This document shows positions 34,593 to 42,857 of a stretch of 64,000 nt of DNA, one piece after another. A program made the position numbers and the translations under genes. The notes under the pieces were generated by a model. The model had not been told where the DNA came from, did not search any database, and was given only the letters and a program-made list of their open reading frames with translations. Source of the DNA: Microbacteriaceae bacterium VKM Ac-2854 (GTDB taxonomy: Bacteria; Actinomycetota; Actinomycetes; Actinomycetales; Microbacteriaceae); the NCBI GenBank assembly GCA_013205085.1, contig JABMLH010000003.1, forward strand, positions 62,001 through 126,000. The letters are read 5' to 3'. Within the stretch, counting starts at the first letter, position 1, and each line of letters opens with the position of its first letter.

Positions 34593-35330
34593 TCAGATCA
34601 GATCCGAGAGCGGACCGGTTGGTAGGGCGATCCAGCCCTCGCGCCTGGCGCGCTCCGCACTGTCGGCAGGCGGGGCGGTCGAGCATCCGAGCGCAGCACT
34701 GCGCGCGGCGAGGGCCGCGATGACGGCATCGAACGCGTCGGCCGATCGCAGCATCAGTGCCGCGTGCTCGCCGAGGTTCAACCACGGCTGCGCCCGGGCG
34801 AGCGCCTCGAGCAGCACCGCGCGGGCCGCCGGGTCCGTCCGATACCCGGTGGTCGGCAGGCCCCACACGCGCAGCGACGCGCCCGGATAGACCTCGACGA
34901 CCAGACCGGCACCCGAGCGATCCACGGCGAGGCCGCTCCCGGCGATGCGCGCCAGGAGGCCTGCGCAGCGCATCGCCGTGAGGCCGAGCCGGTCGGTCGA
35001 GACGCTCAGCGGCCACCGACCCGTTCGGCTCCGCACGTCGCGGTCCGTCTCGCGGTAGGCGAGAGTGCGCCGCCAGTCCAGGCCGCCGTCGATGGCGGAG
35101 CCGCCTGGTTCCAGGCTCGCGTGCGCCGCCACGAAGCTCACGAACTCGTCGGGCCAGCCGAACGCGCAATCGATGCCGAGTTTCTGCACCGAGCCCGCGA
35201 CCTCGACGATCCGCGGGTCATCCACTCCGAGATGCAGCTCCTGCAGTCTCGCGCCGCCATCGTTCCAGTCGATGACGGCGAGCGCCGTGCCGGCGGCCTG
35301 GGCAGCGAGATCCACTCCGGCGGTACGCAT
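34593..35330 (-). CDS. DUF429 family protein (predicted RNase H-like nuclease)
   Basis: 245 residues. It starts TAGVDLAAQAAGTALAVIDW, the first acidic strand of an RNase H-like fold. KLGIDCAFGWPDEFVSFV, the Arg-rich WRRTLAYRETDRDVR and VVEVYPGASLRVWGLPTTGY are typical of DUF429, and the late Asp in SADAFDAVIAALAAR would complete an acidic site. Function not established experimentally as far as I know. TAGTCT lies six bases before the ATG, consistent with a leaderless mRNA. Confidence 0.82.
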   Translation of the reverse strand: MRTAGVDLAAQAAGTALAVIDWNDGGARLQELHLGVDDPRIVEVAGSVQKLGIDCAFGWPDEFVSFVAAHASLEPGGSAIDGGLDWRRTLAYRETDRDVRSRTGRWPLSVSTDRLGLTAMRCAGLLARIAGSGLAVDRSGAGLVVEVYPGASLRVWGLPTTGYRTDPAARAVLLEALARAQPWLNLGEHAALMLRSADAFDAVIAALAARSAALGCSTAPPADSAERARREGWIALPTGPLSDLI

Positions 35331-35366
35331 ACGGCCAGACTAGGGCGAGCCCCAGCGCCGTCGCAG

Positions 35367-36206
35367 TCAGACCAGGTTCTGCGTACCCAGCACCACCGCC
35401 AGCGCGAGCCGTTCGGCGTCGGAGCTGCCGGGCTCGGCCGTGTAGACGAGGATGCGCAACTCATCGGCCGAGACGAGCAGGATGTCGCAATCGAGTTCGA
35501 TCCGACCGACCGCCGGATGATCGATGATCTTGCGACGGCCCGGCTCCCGCGCGGCGGCATCGTCCGACTCCCAGAACTCGACGAACCGTTCGCTGAGTGC
35601 AGCCAACCGCCGTACCAGTTCGGCGACGGAGCGATCCGCGGGGAACCGCGACGCCGTGAGGCGCAGATCCGCGACGAGGCCGGCCTCGAATCCCGCCCGT
35701 TCCTGGGCTGTCATCACGGCCCGGCTGCCCGGCCCGACCAGGTGCCGCCACGCGGCGTTGCGCTCGATCCCCCGCTGCTGAGTCGTCGGACCCATCAGTG
35801 CGTCGTACGGGGCGTTCGCGAGCAGGAGGGTCATCGTCGCGTCGAACACGGCGACCGGGGTGTTCGAAAGCCGGTCCAGCATCCGCTGCACACTCGGCGG
35901 GATGCGCCGCGGCACCAGTTCTCGCCCCGGCGTGGCGTGCCCCGCGAGTCGGAACAGCAGTTCCCGCTCCGCGTCCGCCAGCCGCAGGGCGCGTGCGAGC
36001 GCCTCGACCACCTGCGCGGAGGGGGAGGTCGCCCTGCCCTGTTCGAGGCGCGTCAGGTAGTCGGCCGAGATGCCGGCCAGCGCGGCGAGTTCTTCGCGGC
36101 GCAGCCCCGCCGCCCGACGCCGGGTACCGGCGGGCAGCCCGACGTCGTCGGGAGCGACGCGATCGCGCCAGCGGCGCAGAAGGTGGCCGAACGGCAACGG
36201 ATCCAT
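35367..36206 (-). CDS. XRE-type regulator with MmyB-like ligand domain
   Basis: 279 residues. The N-terminal helix-turn-helix (about 5-85) has RRAAGLRREELAALAGISAD and YLTRLEQGRATSPSAQVVEA, followed by the MmyB-like PAS-type domain with NTPVAVFDATMTLLLANAPY, RHLVGPGSRAVMTAQERAGF and IDHPAVGRIELDCDILLVSA. This architecture is common in actinobacteria and usually controls an adjacent oxidoreductase gene; none is adjacent here. In other species members bind fatty acids. Confidence 0.88.
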   Translation of the reverse strand: MDPLPFGHLLRRWRDRVAPDDVGLPAGTRRRAAGLRREELAALAGISADYLTRLEQGRATSPSAQVVEALARALRLADAERELLFRLAGHATPGRELVPRRIPPSVQRMLDRLSNTPVAVFDATMTLLLANAPYDALMGPTTQQRGIERNAAWRHLVGPGSRAVMTAQERAGFEAGLVADLRLTASRFPADRSVAELVRRLAALSERFVEFWESDDAAAREPGRRKIIDHPAVGRIELDCDILLVSADELRILVYTAEPGSSDAERLALAVVLGTQNLV

Positions 36207-36332
36207 GCTGCCAGTGTGGACGACGCGCGGCTGCGTGTCCTGGGTCCCGTGGTCCTACGACACCGTTGTGGGCCCGCGTCAACCGGGGTCGCCGCGTCGC
36301 CGGCCGACTCGAAGGCGAGCTAAAATCATCGC

Positions 36333-36773
36333 GTGCCCGTCCTGTCCCGCGCCTCCGTCCGCCTCTTCGCCGTCGCGGCGGTCGTTGTGACGCTCGCAGG
36401 CTGCACGCCCGCGAACCCGGACGGCGGCGAGGACGCCGCCGCCGAGTCCCCCTCCCCCGTCGTCACCTACGACGTGTCCACGGGCTACACGCCCACGCCC
36501 ACCCCCACGGCTGCGCGCGCCGAGGACTGCCGGATCGCCCTGGCCGCCCTCGACGCGGCGACGACCGCTCTGAACCAGTACGCCGGCAGCGAGGAGACCG
36601 TCGCGGCCTACACCGAGGCGACGGCGTCGATCTCGGATGCGGCGACCCGGGCCGTGGTGCGCGCGGCCGGCGAGGCGCTCGGGGCGTACATGGTGGCACC
36701 GGAGGGTGCCGACGCGGCGGAGGAGCGCGCGTGGGACGCCGCAGCTCAAGCCGTCCGCAGCCGCTGCGCCTGA
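36333..36773 (+). CDS. Small lipoprotein
   Basis: 146 residues. Signal peptide with a lipobox LAGC (Cys24), a Ser/Pro/Thr-rich linker with TPTPTPT, then a helical domain containing two further Cys residues (EDCRIALAALDAATTALNQY and the C-terminal RSRCA) that may form a disulfide. No recognised family. TAAAAT lies exactly six bases before the GTG, so the transcript is likely leaderless. Predicted to be anchored outside the membrane. Confidence 0.75.
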   Translation: MPVLSRASVRLFAVAAVVVTLAGCTPANPDGGEDAAAESPSPVVTYDVSTGYTPTPTPTAARAEDCRIALAALDAATTALNQYAGSEETVAAYTEATASISDAATRAVVRAAGEALGAYMVAPEGADAAEERAWDAAAQAVRSRCA

Positions 36774-36799
36774 CCGATGCGCGCGCCGGGCTGAGTGGA

Positions 36800-37522
36800 T
36801 CAGGCCGGCGCCCGAACCTCCATCTGCAAGCGGTAGCGGTCACTGCGATACCAGCTCTGCGCGTGCTCGATCGCGGCCGTTGCGCTGAACGAGACCCGAT
36901 CGAAGTGCAGCACAGGGGCGCCCGCGTCGATGCCGAGCAGCGTCGCGATGTCGCCCGGCGCGGGATCCGCGCCGACGGTCTGTTCGGCGCGATCGATCGG
37001 GCGCCCGAACCGGTCGGCGAGCGCGCGGTACACGGATCCGGAGAGGTCGATCTCCAGCAGCCCGGCCAGGGTCTCCCCGTCGTACCAGGCGTCGTCCACG
37101 CTCACCGGGCGGCCGTCCGCGAGCCGAAGCCGTTTCAGGTGGATGGCGGATGCGCCCTCCGCGATGCCGAGGGCCCGCGCGGTCGCCGACGGAGCGACGG
37201 CGCGGCCGGCCTGAAGCACAACGGTCGATGGCACGTACCCCTGCGCGCGCATCTCCTCGGTGAAGGATGCGAGGTGCAGCCGCGAGCGCACCGTGCGATT
37301 GGCCACGAAGGTGCCCTTGCCGTGCACCCGCACCAGGACGCCGTCGTTCACGAGTTGCCCGATCGCCTCGCGCACGGTGACCCGACTCACGCCGTACGCG
37401 GCCATCAGCGCGCGCTCGCTGGGAACCGGGTCGCCCGCCTGGAGCTGTTCGGTCGCGACGATGCGCAGGATGCCGCGCAACTGCTCGTGCTTGGGTACGG
37501 ACCCGTGCTGCAGCGCGCTCAT
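36800..37522 (-). CDS. GntR family regulator with UTRA domain
   Basis: 240 residues. Winged helix: SVPKHEQLRGILRIVATEQL, AGDPVPSERALMAAYGVSRV and TVREAIGQLVNDGVLVRVHG. HutC/UTRA ligand domain: SRLHLASFTEEMRAQGYVPS, AIHLKRLRLADGRPVSVDDA and FDRVSFSATAAIEHAQSWYR. HutC-type GntR proteins respond to sugars, amino sugars or histidine products; no obvious target operon is adjacent. GGAGG precedes two consecutive ATG codons; the second (37522) has better spacing and 37525 is the alternative. Confidence 0.88.
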   Translation of the reverse strand: MSALQHGSVPKHEQLRGILRIVATEQLQAGDPVPSERALMAAYGVSRVTVREAIGQLVNDGVLVRVHGKGTFVANRTVRSRLHLASFTEEMRAQGYVPSTVVLQAGRAVAPSATARALGIAEGASAIHLKRLRLADGRPVSVDDAWYDGETLAGLLEIDLSGSVYRALADRFGRPIDRAEQTVGADPAPGDIATLLGIDAGAPVLHFDRVSFSATAAIEHAQSWYRSDRYRLQMEVRAPA

Positions 37523-37583
37523 CATCACTCCTCCGAAGCCGGGACCTCGTGACTGGTCCCGACCACCGAGCATAGGGCGCGGG

Positions 37584-38183
37584 TCAGGGCGCCCGCCCCT
37601 CGCGGCGCGCGCGGCGGCGCTCCCGCCAGCTGAGCGCCGCGAAGGCGGCCGCCTCGCGCTCGCGCTCGTGGGTCAGCGCCCGAACGCGCTCCTCGCGGCG
37701 CCGGCGCCAGGCCTCGAGTTCCCCGTCGACATCCCGCGTCGCCGTGATCACGGGAGGTCCGCCCTGCAGCTGCCGTCTCGCCTCGATCACGCGGCGGTTG
37801 AAGTCGTCCAGGATCTCGCGCACCTGCCGCTCGGAGCCGGCTGCGTCCAGGCGTTGCTGCAGCCGCGCATCCTCCGTGCGCAGCGTCAGAGCCGGCGGGC
37901 CGAGCCCGGTGAGCTGCTCGCGCTCGATCTTGCGTCGGATCCACCAGTCCGGATCGTAGCCCTGCTCCAGGCCGGTCAGCGGCTTGCCGGCACCGGGCAG
38001 ATCGTCGAAATCGCCGCGTCGCATCGCCTGCTGGATCGCGATCTCGACGAACGCCGCACGCTGATCCATGGTCGGCTGCCCCGCGTCGGCCGGCTCGTCG
38101 CCGCCGTCGGCCTGCACCAGCTTGTCGACGCTGTAGCGGGCGGCCTCCAGCCGGGCGTCGGTTCTCGGGCGACGGCGAGGCAT
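37584..38183 (-). CDS. DUF1992 (DnaJ-C28-like) protein
   Basis: 199 residues. The DUF1992 domain is seen as AFVEIAIQQAMRRGDFDDLP followed by GAGKPLTGLEQGYDPDWWIR, then long charged helices and a very basic C-terminus (WRERRRARREGRAP). The same domain occurs in eukaryotic DNAJC28; the bacterial role is unknown. TAGGCT, whose TAG is the stop of the upstream agmatine deiminase gene, lies six bases before the ATG. Confidence 0.82.
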   Translation of the reverse strand: MPRRRPRTDARLEAARYSVDKLVQADGGDEPADAGQPTMDQRAAFVEIAIQQAMRRGDFDDLPGAGKPLTGLEQGYDPDWWIRRKIEREQLTGLGPPALTLRTEDARLQQRLDAAGSERQVREILDDFNRRVIEARRQLQGGPPVITATRDVDGELEAWRRRREERVRALTHEREREAAAFAALSWRERRRARREGRAP

Positions 38184-38192
38184 GCCACCAGC

Positions 38193-39230
38193 CTACGCAG
38201 GAGAGCGCAGGGCGACCGGCTGATGCTGCGTGATGCAGTGGATACCGCCGCCTCGGGCGAACAGCGCCCGCGCGTCGACCGCCACCACGCTGCGGCCGGG
38301 GTACATCTCGGCGAGGATGCCCACCGCCCGGTCGTCGTTCGGGTCGCCGAACGCGCAGGCGACCACGCCGCCGTTCACGAGCGCGTGATTGACGTAGCTG
38401 TAGTCGACGAATCCCTCGGCGTCACGCAGCACCGTCGGCGCCGGCAATCGCACGATCTCGAGTTCGTCGCCGCTCGCGTCCGGCTGCGAACGCAGAGCCG
38501 CGACGATCTCCGCGCCGATCGCGGCATCCGGATGCGACGCGTCACGCTGCTCGTGCACCAGGGCGACCCCGGGCCGCGTCAGCGTGGCGACGATGTCGAC
38601 GTGCCCGCGGGTGCCGTAGGTGTCGGAGTCGCGGCTGAGCCCGCGCGGCAGCCAGATCGTGGAGCCGGCGCCGAGGGTGCGCGCGAACTCGGCCTCGACC
38701 TGAGCCGCCGACCAGTCCGGATTCCGGCCGGGGTCCAACTGCACCGTGCGCGTGGCGAGCACGGTGCCGGCGCCGTCGACGTGGATGCCGCCGCCCTCGT
38801 TCACGAGGGAACTGCCGATCACGGGCACGCCGGCCAGTCCGGCGACCGTCCGAGCGATCTCCGCATCCCGCGACCACGACGCCCAGTCCTGCGCACCCCA
38901 GCCGTTGAACACCCAGTCCACCGCCGCCACCGCGCCGCTCGCGTCGCGCACGAAGGTCGGGCCGATGTCGCGCATCCACGCGTCATCGAGCGACGCCTCC
39001 TGCACCGTGATCTCGGCGGAGAGCCGACGCGTCGCCTCCGCCAGCTCCGACGCCGGAACCAGCACGGTGACCGGCTCGAACTGCGCGACCGCGTTCGCGA
39101 CAGCGGCCCACGTCGCGCGGGCCTCCTCGGCCTCCGCCGCGGTGTCACCGAGGGTGTAGCCGCCGCCCGGCCAGGCCAGCCAGGTGCGCTCGTGCTCATC
39201 GCCCTCCGCGGGCATCGTCCAGCCGGACAT
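38193..39230 (-). CDS. aguA: Agmatine deiminase
   Basis: 345-residue peptidyl-arginine-deiminase family enzyme: agmatine to N-carbamoylputrescine and ammonia. Visible family marks are MPAEGDEHERTWLAWP at the start, SLDDAWMRDIGPTFVRD (catalytic acidic residue), SLVNEGGGIHVDGAGT, GHVDIVATL (His210) and the nucleophile Cys332 in GGGIHCITQHQP. ATG 39230 has GGAAGGGG upstream; an earlier start at 39299 is not supported. Divergent from the N-carbamoylputrescine amidase gene, the next pathway step. Confidence 0.9.
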   Translation of the reverse strand: MSGWTMPAEGDEHERTWLAWPGGGYTLGDTAAEAEEARATWAAVANAVAQFEPVTVLVPASELAEATRRLSAEITVQEASLDDAWMRDIGPTFVRDASGAVAAVDWVFNGWGAQDWASWSRDAEIARTVAGLAGVPVIGSSLVNEGGGIHVDGAGTVLATRTVQLDPGRNPDWSAAQVEAEFARTLGAGSTIWLPRGLSRDSDTYGTRGHVDIVATLTRPGVALVHEQRDASHPDAAIGAEIVAALRSQPDASGDELEIVRLPAPTVLRDAEGFVDYSYVNHALVNGGVVACAFGDPNDDRAVGILAEMYPGRSVVAVDARALFARGGGIHCITQHQPVALRSPA

Positions 39231-39352
39231 CGCTGCACCCCTTCCACTTCCGGAAACCATTGCATACTTCAGGCTCCGCCGCGATATCAGTCGTTCCATC
39301 GCGAAATCGCACGTGATATCGTCACCGGGCAGCCACCGATCCGAGGAGCACC

Positions 39353-40303
39353 GTGCAGCTGATCACCGCGACGGCCACCGACTCGCCCGCCCGCGCGACG
39401 CCGAGCGAACGGGCACCGCTCACCGTCGGTCTTGTGCAGACGCGCTGGCACGCCGATCCGGCCGAGCACGAACAGGTGCTCGCCGCGGGCATCCGCGCGG
39501 CCGCCGGGGCGGGAGCCGAGGTGGTGTTCCTCCCCGAGCTCACGCTCTCGCGCTACCCGGCCGACATCAAGCCGGGCTCGGCTCCGGGCGGCACGGCGGA
39601 GCCGCTGCTGACCGGGCCGACCTTCGACTTCGCCGCGCGGATGGCAGCCGAGACCGGAGCCCTCGTGCACGCGTCGCTCTACGAACGCGCCGAGGAGTCG
39701 GACGGCCGAGGCCTGAACACCGCGATCCTCGTGTCCCCGTCCGGCGCGCTGGTGGCGCGCACCCGCAAGCTGCACATCCCGATCACCGCGGGCTATTACG
39801 AGGACCACTACTTCCGGCCCGGCCCGGCCGAGGACGCCTACCCCGTCACGTCGCTGCCCCTGCCCAGTGCCGCCCGGATCGGGCTGCCGACCTGCTGGGA
39901 CGAATGGTTCCCGGAGGTCGCGCGCAGCTACGCGCTCGCCGGCGCCGAGGTGCTCGCCTACCCGACCGCCATCGGTTCGGAACCCGATCACCCCGACTTC
40001 GACACCGAGCCGCTCTGGCGCCAGGTGATCGTCGGCCACGGCATCGCCAACGGCTCCTTCATGGTGGTGCCCAACCGCTGGGGAGACGAGGGCCTGATCA
40101 GCTTCTACGGCTCCTCCTTCATCTCGGATCCGTACGGCCGCATCCTGGCCCGGGCGCCGCGCGGTGCGGATGCGGCGCTCGTCGCCACCCTCGACCTCGC
40201 CCAGCGCGACGACTGGCTCGCCCTGTTCCCGTTCCTGCGCACCCGCCGCCCCGACACCTACGCCGCGCTGACCGCGCCGATCCACCAGGAGGACCCCCGA
40301 TGA
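39353..40303 (+). CDS. aguB: N-carbamoylputrescine amidase-like carbon-nitrogen hydrolase
   Basis: 316-residue nitrilase-superfamily amidase with the catalytic triad visible: Glu62 (FLPELTLSRYP), Lys139 (ARTRKLHIPI) and Cys181 (LPTCWDEWFPE). The CWDEWFPE wording is typical of N-carbamoylputrescine amidases. Product: putrescine, CO2 and ammonia. GTG with GAGGAG. Divergent from agmatine deiminase, and its stop overlaps the amine oxidase ATG (ATGA). Confidence 0.9.
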   Translation: MQLITATATDSPARATPSERAPLTVGLVQTRWHADPAEHEQVLAAGIRAAAGAGAEVVFLPELTLSRYPADIKPGSAPGGTAEPLLTGPTFDFAARMAAETGALVHASLYERAEESDGRGLNTAILVSPSGALVARTRKLHIPITAGYYEDHYFRPGPAEDAYPVTSLPLPSAARIGLPTCWDEWFPEVARSYALAGAEVLAYPTAIGSEPDHPDFDTEPLWRQVIVGHGIANGSFMVVPNRWGDEGLISFYGSSFISDPYGRILARAPRGADAALVATLDLAQRDDWLALFPFLRTRRPDTYAALTAPIHQEDPR

Positions 40304-41718
40304 CGAACCCCACCGAACTCGACTGCGATGTGGTGATCATCGGCGCCGGCGTCACCGGCCTCACGGTGGCCACCGACCTGCAACGCTCCGGCCACACGGC
40401 GATCGTGGTCGAGGCGCGCGACCGCATCGGCGGACGCCTGCGCACCGAGACGATCGACGGCGCCCGCCTCGAGCTGGGCGGCCAGTGGGTCTCGCCCGAC
40501 CAGGAGGCGCTGCTGGCGACCCTGGACGAGCTGGGCCTGGCGACCTACCCGCGCTACCGTGCGGGCGAGTCCGTCTACGTCGACGCGGCCGGCACCGCGA
40601 CCCGGTTCACGGGCGAGCTGTTCCCGACCGGAGCCGAGACGCAGCGCGAGATCGAGCGTCTGATCCGGGAGATCGACGCGCTCACCGCCGAGGTCGACCC
40701 GGCAGCCCCCTGGAGCCATCCGCGCGCGGCCGAACTCGACGCGCAGTCGCTCGCCTCCTGGCTCGAGGAGCGCAGCAGCGACCCGGAGGCGCGCGCCAAC
40801 GTCGCCCTCTACCTCGCCGAGGCGATGCTGACCAAGCCCGCCCACTCCTTCTCCGTGCTGCAGGCGCTGCTGATGGCGGCCAGTGCCGGCGGCTTCGAAC
40901 ACCTGGTCGACGCCGACTTCATCCTTGATCGTCGCGTCGTCGGCGGCCTTCAACAGGTGCCGCTCCGCCTGGCCGAGACGCTCGGCGATCGCGTGCACCT
41001 CCGCGTCGTCGCGCGCCGGCTGGAGTGGAGCGAGGACGCCGTTGTGCTGCACGCGGACGGCCTGACCGTCCGCGCGCGCCGTGCCGTGGTCGCCGTGCCG
41101 CCGAACCTCTACTCGAGGATCGAGTACGCACCGGCCCTGCCGCCGGTGCGGCAGCAGATGCACCAGCACCTCTCGCTCGGCCTGGTGATCAAGGTGCACG
41201 CGGTGTACGAGACGCCGTTCTGGCGCGCGGCCGGACTCTCCGGCACGGCGTTCAGCCCCTACCAGGCGGTGCACGAGGCCTACGACAACACCGGCGCTCA
41301 CGATGACGGCACGGAGGAGAGCACCGGCACGCTGGTCGGCTTCGTCGCCGCGGAGACGGCGGATGCGCTGCTCGCGCTCCCGGCAGCGGAACGCCGCGCC
41401 CGCATCCTGGACTCGCTCGCCGCGTACTACGGCGACGAGGCCCGCCGACCGATCGTGTACTTCGAGAGCGATTGGGTCTCGGAGGAGTGGACCGGCGGCG
41501 CGTACGCCGCGAGCTTCGATCTCGGCGGCTTGTCCCGCTGGGGCGCGCAGCTGCGCTCCCCCGTCGGGCCGATCCGATTCGCCAGCAGCGACCTCGCGGC
41601 GGAGGGCTACCAGCACGTCGACGGCGGCATCCGGATCGGGCACGACGTCGCCGCGGAACTGGCGGGTTCGCTCTCGCCGTTGCTCGCGACGTCCGCCGCG
41701 GGCGCGCCGACCGCGTAG
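40300..41718 (+). CDS. puo: Flavin amine oxidase, probable putrescine oxidase
   Basis: 472-residue FAD enzyme. VVIIGAGVTGLTVATDLQRS (15-34) and ARDRIGGRLRTETIDGARLE mark the flavin-containing monoamine oxidase family; the C-terminal FAD segment is IRFASSDLAAEGYQHVDGGI. AGGAGGA ribosome binding site. The position directly after an N-carbamoylputrescine amidase suggests putrescine as substrate, giving 4-aminobutanal. Tyramine or other amines are alternatives. Confidence 0.85.
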   Translation: MTNPTELDCDVVIIGAGVTGLTVATDLQRSGHTAIVVEARDRIGGRLRTETIDGARLELGGQWVSPDQEALLATLDELGLATYPRYRAGESVYVDAAGTATRFTGELFPTGAETQREIERLIREIDALTAEVDPAAPWSHPRAAELDAQSLASWLEERSSDPEARANVALYLAEAMLTKPAHSFSVLQALLMAASAGGFEHLVDADFILDRRVVGGLQQVPLRLAETLGDRVHLRVVARRLEWSEDAVVLHADGLTVRARRAVVAVPPNLYSRIEYAPALPPVRQQMHQHLSLGLVIKVHAVYETPFWRAAGLSGTAFSPYQAVHEAYDNTGAHDDGTEESTGTLVGFVAAETADALLALPAAERRARILDSLAAYYGDEARRPIVYFESDWVSEEWTGGAYAASFDLGGLSRWGAQLRSPVGPIRFASSDLAAEGYQHVDGGIRIGHDVAAELAGSLSPLLATSAAGAPTA

Positions 41719-41728
41719 CGTAGGGCGG

Positions 41729-42070
41729 GTGAAGATCAGCCACCTGCGCCATTTCGTCGCCGTCGCCGAGGAGCTGCACTTCGTGCGCGCAGCCGAAGCC
41801 CTCGGCATCTCCCGGCGCAAGCTCGACTCCTCGGTCGAGGCGCTGGAGTCCGAGTTGGGCACGCCGCTCTTCGACCGCGACGCCCCGGTCACCACTCTGA
41901 GTCGGGCCGGCAAGGAGTTCCTCCCGGTGGCTCGCGCGGAGATCGCGGCGGCGCCGGAGGCCGGCCCGCCGCCGGGCAACGGCGGCGGCAAGGCCAAGGC
42001 GAACAAGGGCGTCGGTCGCAAACCCCACGTCAAGGGCGACCCGAAGCCCAAGCGCCGCCAGTCGCGCTGA
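41729..42070 (+). CDS. LysR-type DNA-binding domain with a basic tail, no ligand domain
   Basis: 113 residues. Residues 1-60 are a normal LysR winged helix (KISHLRHFVAVAEELHFVRA, AEALGISRRKLDSSVEALES, ELGTPLFDRD). Instead of the substrate-binding domain there is a Gly/Lys/Arg tail (GGGKAKANKGVGRKPHVKGD and on to RRQSR). The tail reads as intended sequence, not an obvious frameshift product. TAGCGT, made from the amine oxidase stop codon, lies seven bases before the GTG. It could be a local repressor of the polyamine genes or a nucleoid-type protein; neither is shown. Confidence 0.7.
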   Translation: MKISHLRHFVAVAEELHFVRAAEALGISRRKLDSSVEALESELGTPLFDRDAPVTTLSRAGKEFLPVARAEIAAAPEAGPPPGNGGGKAKANKGVGRKPHVKGDPKPKRRQSR

Positions 42071-42120
42071 AGCGAGCCGACGTCTCGGCCCGTCGCCCTC
42101 ACTCCGCTCGGACACAACCT

Positions 42121-42143
42121 CGGCTGAGACGAGATCTCAGCCG
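42121..42143. terminator. Hairpin between convergent genes
   Basis: CGGCTGAGA-CGAGA-TCTCAGCCG, a perfect 9-base stem, lies between the LysR stub and the response regulator gene. A partial repeat of the arm (TTCTCAGCCG) follows about 30 bases on. Probably a two-way terminator. Confidence 0.5.
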
Positions 42144-42197
42144 CGATCAGAGCTGACGAGCCTTCTCAGCCGAAGTTGGGTCCGCGAGCACGGGCCT

Positions 42198-42857
42198 TCA
42201 CCCCGCGACCGAGCTGTAGCGGTGCTCCGGTCGCCCCGTCGCGCCGTAGCTCAGCCGCACCTCGACGGCGCCGCGAGCGGCGAGACCGGCGAGGTATCGC
42301 TGGGCGGTGGCCCGAGAGATGCCGGTCCGCTCCGCGACCTCGAGCGCCGACAACTCCTCGGCGGCATCCACCAGCAGCGTCAGCACCAGCTGCTCGGTCG
42401 CCGACCGCGACGGCGGCGCCGTCGCATCGCCCGAGTGCAGGATGCGCAGGGCCCGCTCGACGGCCTCCTGGTCGGCGCCGCGCGTCGGGTCCAGCACGTT
42501 GCAGAAGCGGAGGTAGGCGTCGAGCCGTTCGCGCAGCAGCTTGGGGTCGAACGGCTTGATCAAGTACCCCAGCGCTCCGGCCCGCAGCGCCCGACGCACC
42601 ACGGCTCCGTCGGAGGCGGCGCTCACCACGAACGCGTCGACATCGGCCTCGCGAACGAGCCCGATGCCATCGCCGTCCGGCAGGTGCACATCGACCAGCA
42701 GCAGATCCGGACGCTGGTCGCGGATCGCGGCGCGCGCCTCCCGCACCGTGCCGACCGTGGGCAGCGTGCGCAAGCCCGGCAGGCTCGACACCAGGTCGGC
42801 GTGCAGTCGTGCCACGTAGAAGTCGTCGTCGACGACCAGAACGGTCTTCTCGGCCAT
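42198..42857 (-). CDS. CitB/DcuR-type response regulator
   Basis: 219 residues. Receiver domain with acidic pocket VLVVDDDF, phospho-acceptor Asp56 (LLLVDVHLPDG), switch residues and Lys101 (GYLIKPFDP). The C-terminal winged helix (LSALEVAERTGISRATAQRY) is of the citrate-family regulator type. The ATG overlaps the kinase stop by one base (TGATG). Divergent from nothing directly, but the pair lies back to back with the citrate transporter, its likely target. Confidence 0.9.
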   Translation of the reverse strand: MAEKTVLVVDDDFYVARLHADLVSSLPGLRTLPTVGTVREARAAIRDQRPDLLLVDVHLPDGDGIGLVREADVDAFVVSAASDGAVVRRALRAGALGYLIKPFDPKLLRERLDAYLRFCNVLDPTRGADQEAVERALRILHSGDATAPPSRSATEQLVLTLLVDAAEELSALEVAERTGISRATAQRYLAGLAARGAVEVRLSYGATGRPEHRYSSVAG

